A stretch of 64,000 nucleotides of DNA. It comes from Bacillus marinisedimentorum (GTDB taxonomy: Bacteria; Bacillota; Bacilli; Bacillales; Bacillaceae_O). The notes below the pieces were generated by a model, which was given only the letters and a program-made list of their open reading frames with translations, was not told the origin of the DNA and did not search any database. Position 1 is the first letter of the stretch. The number at the start of each line of letters is the position of its first letter. The stretch is taken from NCBI RefSeq assembly GCF_001644195.2, contig NZ_LWBL02000028.1, positions 1 to 64,000 of the forward strand, given 5' to 3'. Of the stretch, positions 62,804-64,000 are shown piece after piece. The position numbers and the translations under genes are program-made.

Positions 62804-62828
62804 ATTATAGCAAAGCGACTGCTATAAT
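62804..62828. promoter_or_regulatory. Inverted repeat containing divergent -10 elements upstream of murC
   Basis: ATTATAGCA and TGCTATAAT are perfect 9-bp arms around a 7-bp spacer. Each arm presents TGCTATAAT, an extended -10 box, on opposite strands. The minus-strand box suits murC; nothing is encoded in the plus direction. Confidence 0.6.
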
Positions 62829-62865
62829 GCCATGATGACTTCACCGCATGCCAGCAGATGCGCAG

Positions 62866-62895
62866 ACAGCCGATAGAATGATACTATCGGCTGTG
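62866..62895 (-). terminator. Hairpin after the nicotinate phosphoribosyltransferase gene
   Basis: ACAGCCGATAG and CTATCGGCTGT form a perfect 11-bp stem 39 bp after the stop. It lacks a clear T run, so it may act as a 3' stabiliser rather than a strong terminator. Confidence 0.55.
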
Positions 62896-62933
62896 TCTCA
62901 ATCACTTCGCAACATATTGATATCTTCTGACGG

Positions 62934-64000
62934 TCAGGAGTCGCACTTTACCAGGCGGGGGTTCGGACGATAAACCCTCCCTGCTTTTGCCTCCGGGGAA
63001 CCGTTCAGCAATACATTGTCACCCGTGAATCCAATATTCACTTTCAGAAGGTTGCTGCCGACACCGTACATATCCACCGGCACATTCATTTCTTCAAATT
63101 CTTTGATCCGCTCTTCACTGAATCCACCGCTCGCGACGATCTTAACATGGTCGAATCCTTCCTTGTCAAGCGCCTCGCGCAATGCAAAAAGCAAATATGG
63201 GTTAACGCCGCGTGGATCAAATGTCCCCAGCACTTCAGGATTACGCACAAAATATTGATCCACCATCGTTTTTGAAGTATCTACTCTAACCCCTTTGAGT
63301 GTCTCGCCAAATTCTCGGGCAACTCTCAGGGCATCAGTAATAATATCATTATTATAATCAACAAGGGCAACGAGATCATCTTCAGGAAACTGTTCATGGT
63401 ACGCTTTTGCGGCTTCTACGATATCACCGTTGAAAAGCTGGATCAGGGCATGAGGCATTGTCCCCATTCCTTTTTTGCCCCACCATTCACTCATGGCATG
63501 GGTCGCCTGGGCTGTAGATCCGCCTATATACGCTGCGTAACCGTCTCCTGCTTGCTGGGTAAAATGGTCATCACGGTCTCCCATGAAGATGACAGGCTTC
63601 TGTATGCCGGAAATACTGGCCGCCTTAACAACATTGTAAACGTTTGTTGCAACTGAAGTCCTCCGGCCGAGGATACCGTCAATTAGTCCTTCGAGCCAGC
63701 CAAAATCCTGGTAAGGCCCTGTTATGGTCATCACCGTTTCAAACGGTGTCACCTTGTCCCCGTCCTTCAATGAATAAATTTCCAGGTTTTCCGGATTGTC
63801 AGCGAATGTTTTCACAAGGGCAATGACTTCATCGGTTCCGCATAATACGGCATGCTGCTTTTGAAAAAACTGCATCGTTACGATGTTATTCGGTTTCTGC
63901 TGCTTTACGATCTCCCTCGTTTTAAGGAAATATACTGCTGAAAACCAGCCTTCCCCCACCCGTTCGTCAAATTTGAATGTCTTGTTGGTCAAGCGCTTTA
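62934..64000 (-). CDS. pncB: Nicotinate phosphoribosyltransferase, 5' end beyond window
   Basis: It salvages nicotinate to nicotinate mononucleotide for NAD synthesis. At least 352 residues are visible. Marks are FSAVYFLKTREIV near the start, GRRTSVATNVYNVVKAA, the region around GGSTAQATHAMSEWWG, VALVDYNNDII, RVDTSKTM, and the phosphate-binding VASGGFSEERI. A TTG at 63992 is possible but has no ribosome site; the frame stays open (AAG CGC) to the edge, so a few N-terminal codons are probably missing. Confidence 0.88.
   Translation of the reverse strand, partial: KRLTNKTFKFDERVGEGWFSAVYFLKTREIVKQQKPNNIVTMQFFQKQHAVLCGTDEVIALVKTFADNPENLEIYSLKDGDKVTPFETVMTITGPYQDFGWLEGLIDGILGRRTSVATNVYNVVKAASISGIQKPVIFMGDRDDHFTQQAGDGYAAYIGGSTAQATHAMSEWWGKKGMGTMPHALIQLFNGDIVEAAKAYHEQFPEDDLVALVDYNNDIITDALRVAREFGETLKGVRVDTSKTMVDQYFVRNPEVLGTFDPRGVNPYLLFALREALDKEGFDHVKIVASGGFSEERIKEFEEMNVPVDMYGVGSNLLKVNIGFTGDNVLLNGSPEAKAGRVYRPNPRLVKCDS

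Noticed and set aside
1-64000. CRISPR arrays, tRNA or rRNA genes, prophage or transposase genes
   Set aside because: None seen on reading both strands; the repeats present are not spaced direct repeats of CRISPR type.

Overview
The window is a chromosomal segment from a spore-forming, motile Firmicute of the Bacillaceae. Evidence seen here: an alpha/beta-type small acid-soluble spore protein gene behind a sigma-G-like promoter, a GerW/YtfJ sporulation protein gene, motP-motS stators, the acsA-acuABC and ccpA loci, a Tyr T-box before tyrS and an rpsD leader. Gene order closely follows, from memory, the Bacillus subtilis ytoI-ytkLK-argHG-moaB-ackA-ytxK-tpx-ytfJI-yteJ-sppA-ytcJI-sspA-thiI-nifZ-ezrA-hisJ-refZ-ytsP-dgcP-rpsD-tyrS-acsA-acuABC-motSP-ccpA-aroA-ytxJHG-murC region. 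The species cannot be named from this. I see no rRNA, tRNA, CRISPR array, prophage or complete IS element.

Layout. 1-4 kb: ytoI regulator, a 22-residue membrane peptide, a di-iron repair protein (Ric/ScdA) and the hydrolase YtkL. 4.3-8.6 kb: a five-gene minus-strand cluster DUF4178 > pspA > DUF4247 lipoprotein > DUF350 > membrane spermidine-synthase-like protein, headed by a textbook sigma-W promoter and interrupted by a MITE-like repeat. 8.7-13.4 kb: an M24 peptidase, alanine dehydrogenase, a YusW-like secreted protein, a divergent SDR (YtkK) and a universal stress protein. 13.6-16.3 kb: argG-argH. 16.4-24.9 kb: a small orphan, moaB, an EcsC protein, ackA, ytxK, tpx, ytfI-ytfJ, sppA-yteJ. 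25-32.4 kb: NAD kinase, amidohydrolase, acyl-CoA synthetase, SASP, nifZ-thiI. 32.6-40.4 kb: ezrA, hisJ, refZ, ytsP, a methionine gamma-lyase-like gene and the diguanylate cyclase dgcP. 40.6-47.2 kb: rpsD, an AT-rich orphan, tyrS and a class A PBP. 47.2-54.8 kb: acsA divergent from acuABC, then ccpA-motP-motS. 55.7-64 kb: aroA (chorismate mutase-DAHP synthase), ytxJ, ytxH-ytxG, an M29 aminopeptidase, murC and a nicotinate phosphoribosyltransferase running off the window edge.

Themes. Carbon overflow and acetate are strongly represented (ackA, acsA and its acetylation control AcuA/AcuC, CcpA with candidate cre sites, and a Rex-like palindrome before ccpA). Sulfur and thiol functions recur (nifZ-thiI, tpx, ytxJ/BrxC, free-Met sulfoxide reductase YtsP, Mgl). 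The envelope-stress cluster with PspA is the most interesting functional unit.

Intergenic DNA carries three repeat families: a ~246-bp MITE-like element (family A; one copy has an 8-bp target duplication), a ~107-117-bp palindromic element (family B) often followed by a shared AT-rich tail next to terminators, and a 51-52-bp minisatellite. Several A copies carry an extra ~66-nt module nested at one fixed position.
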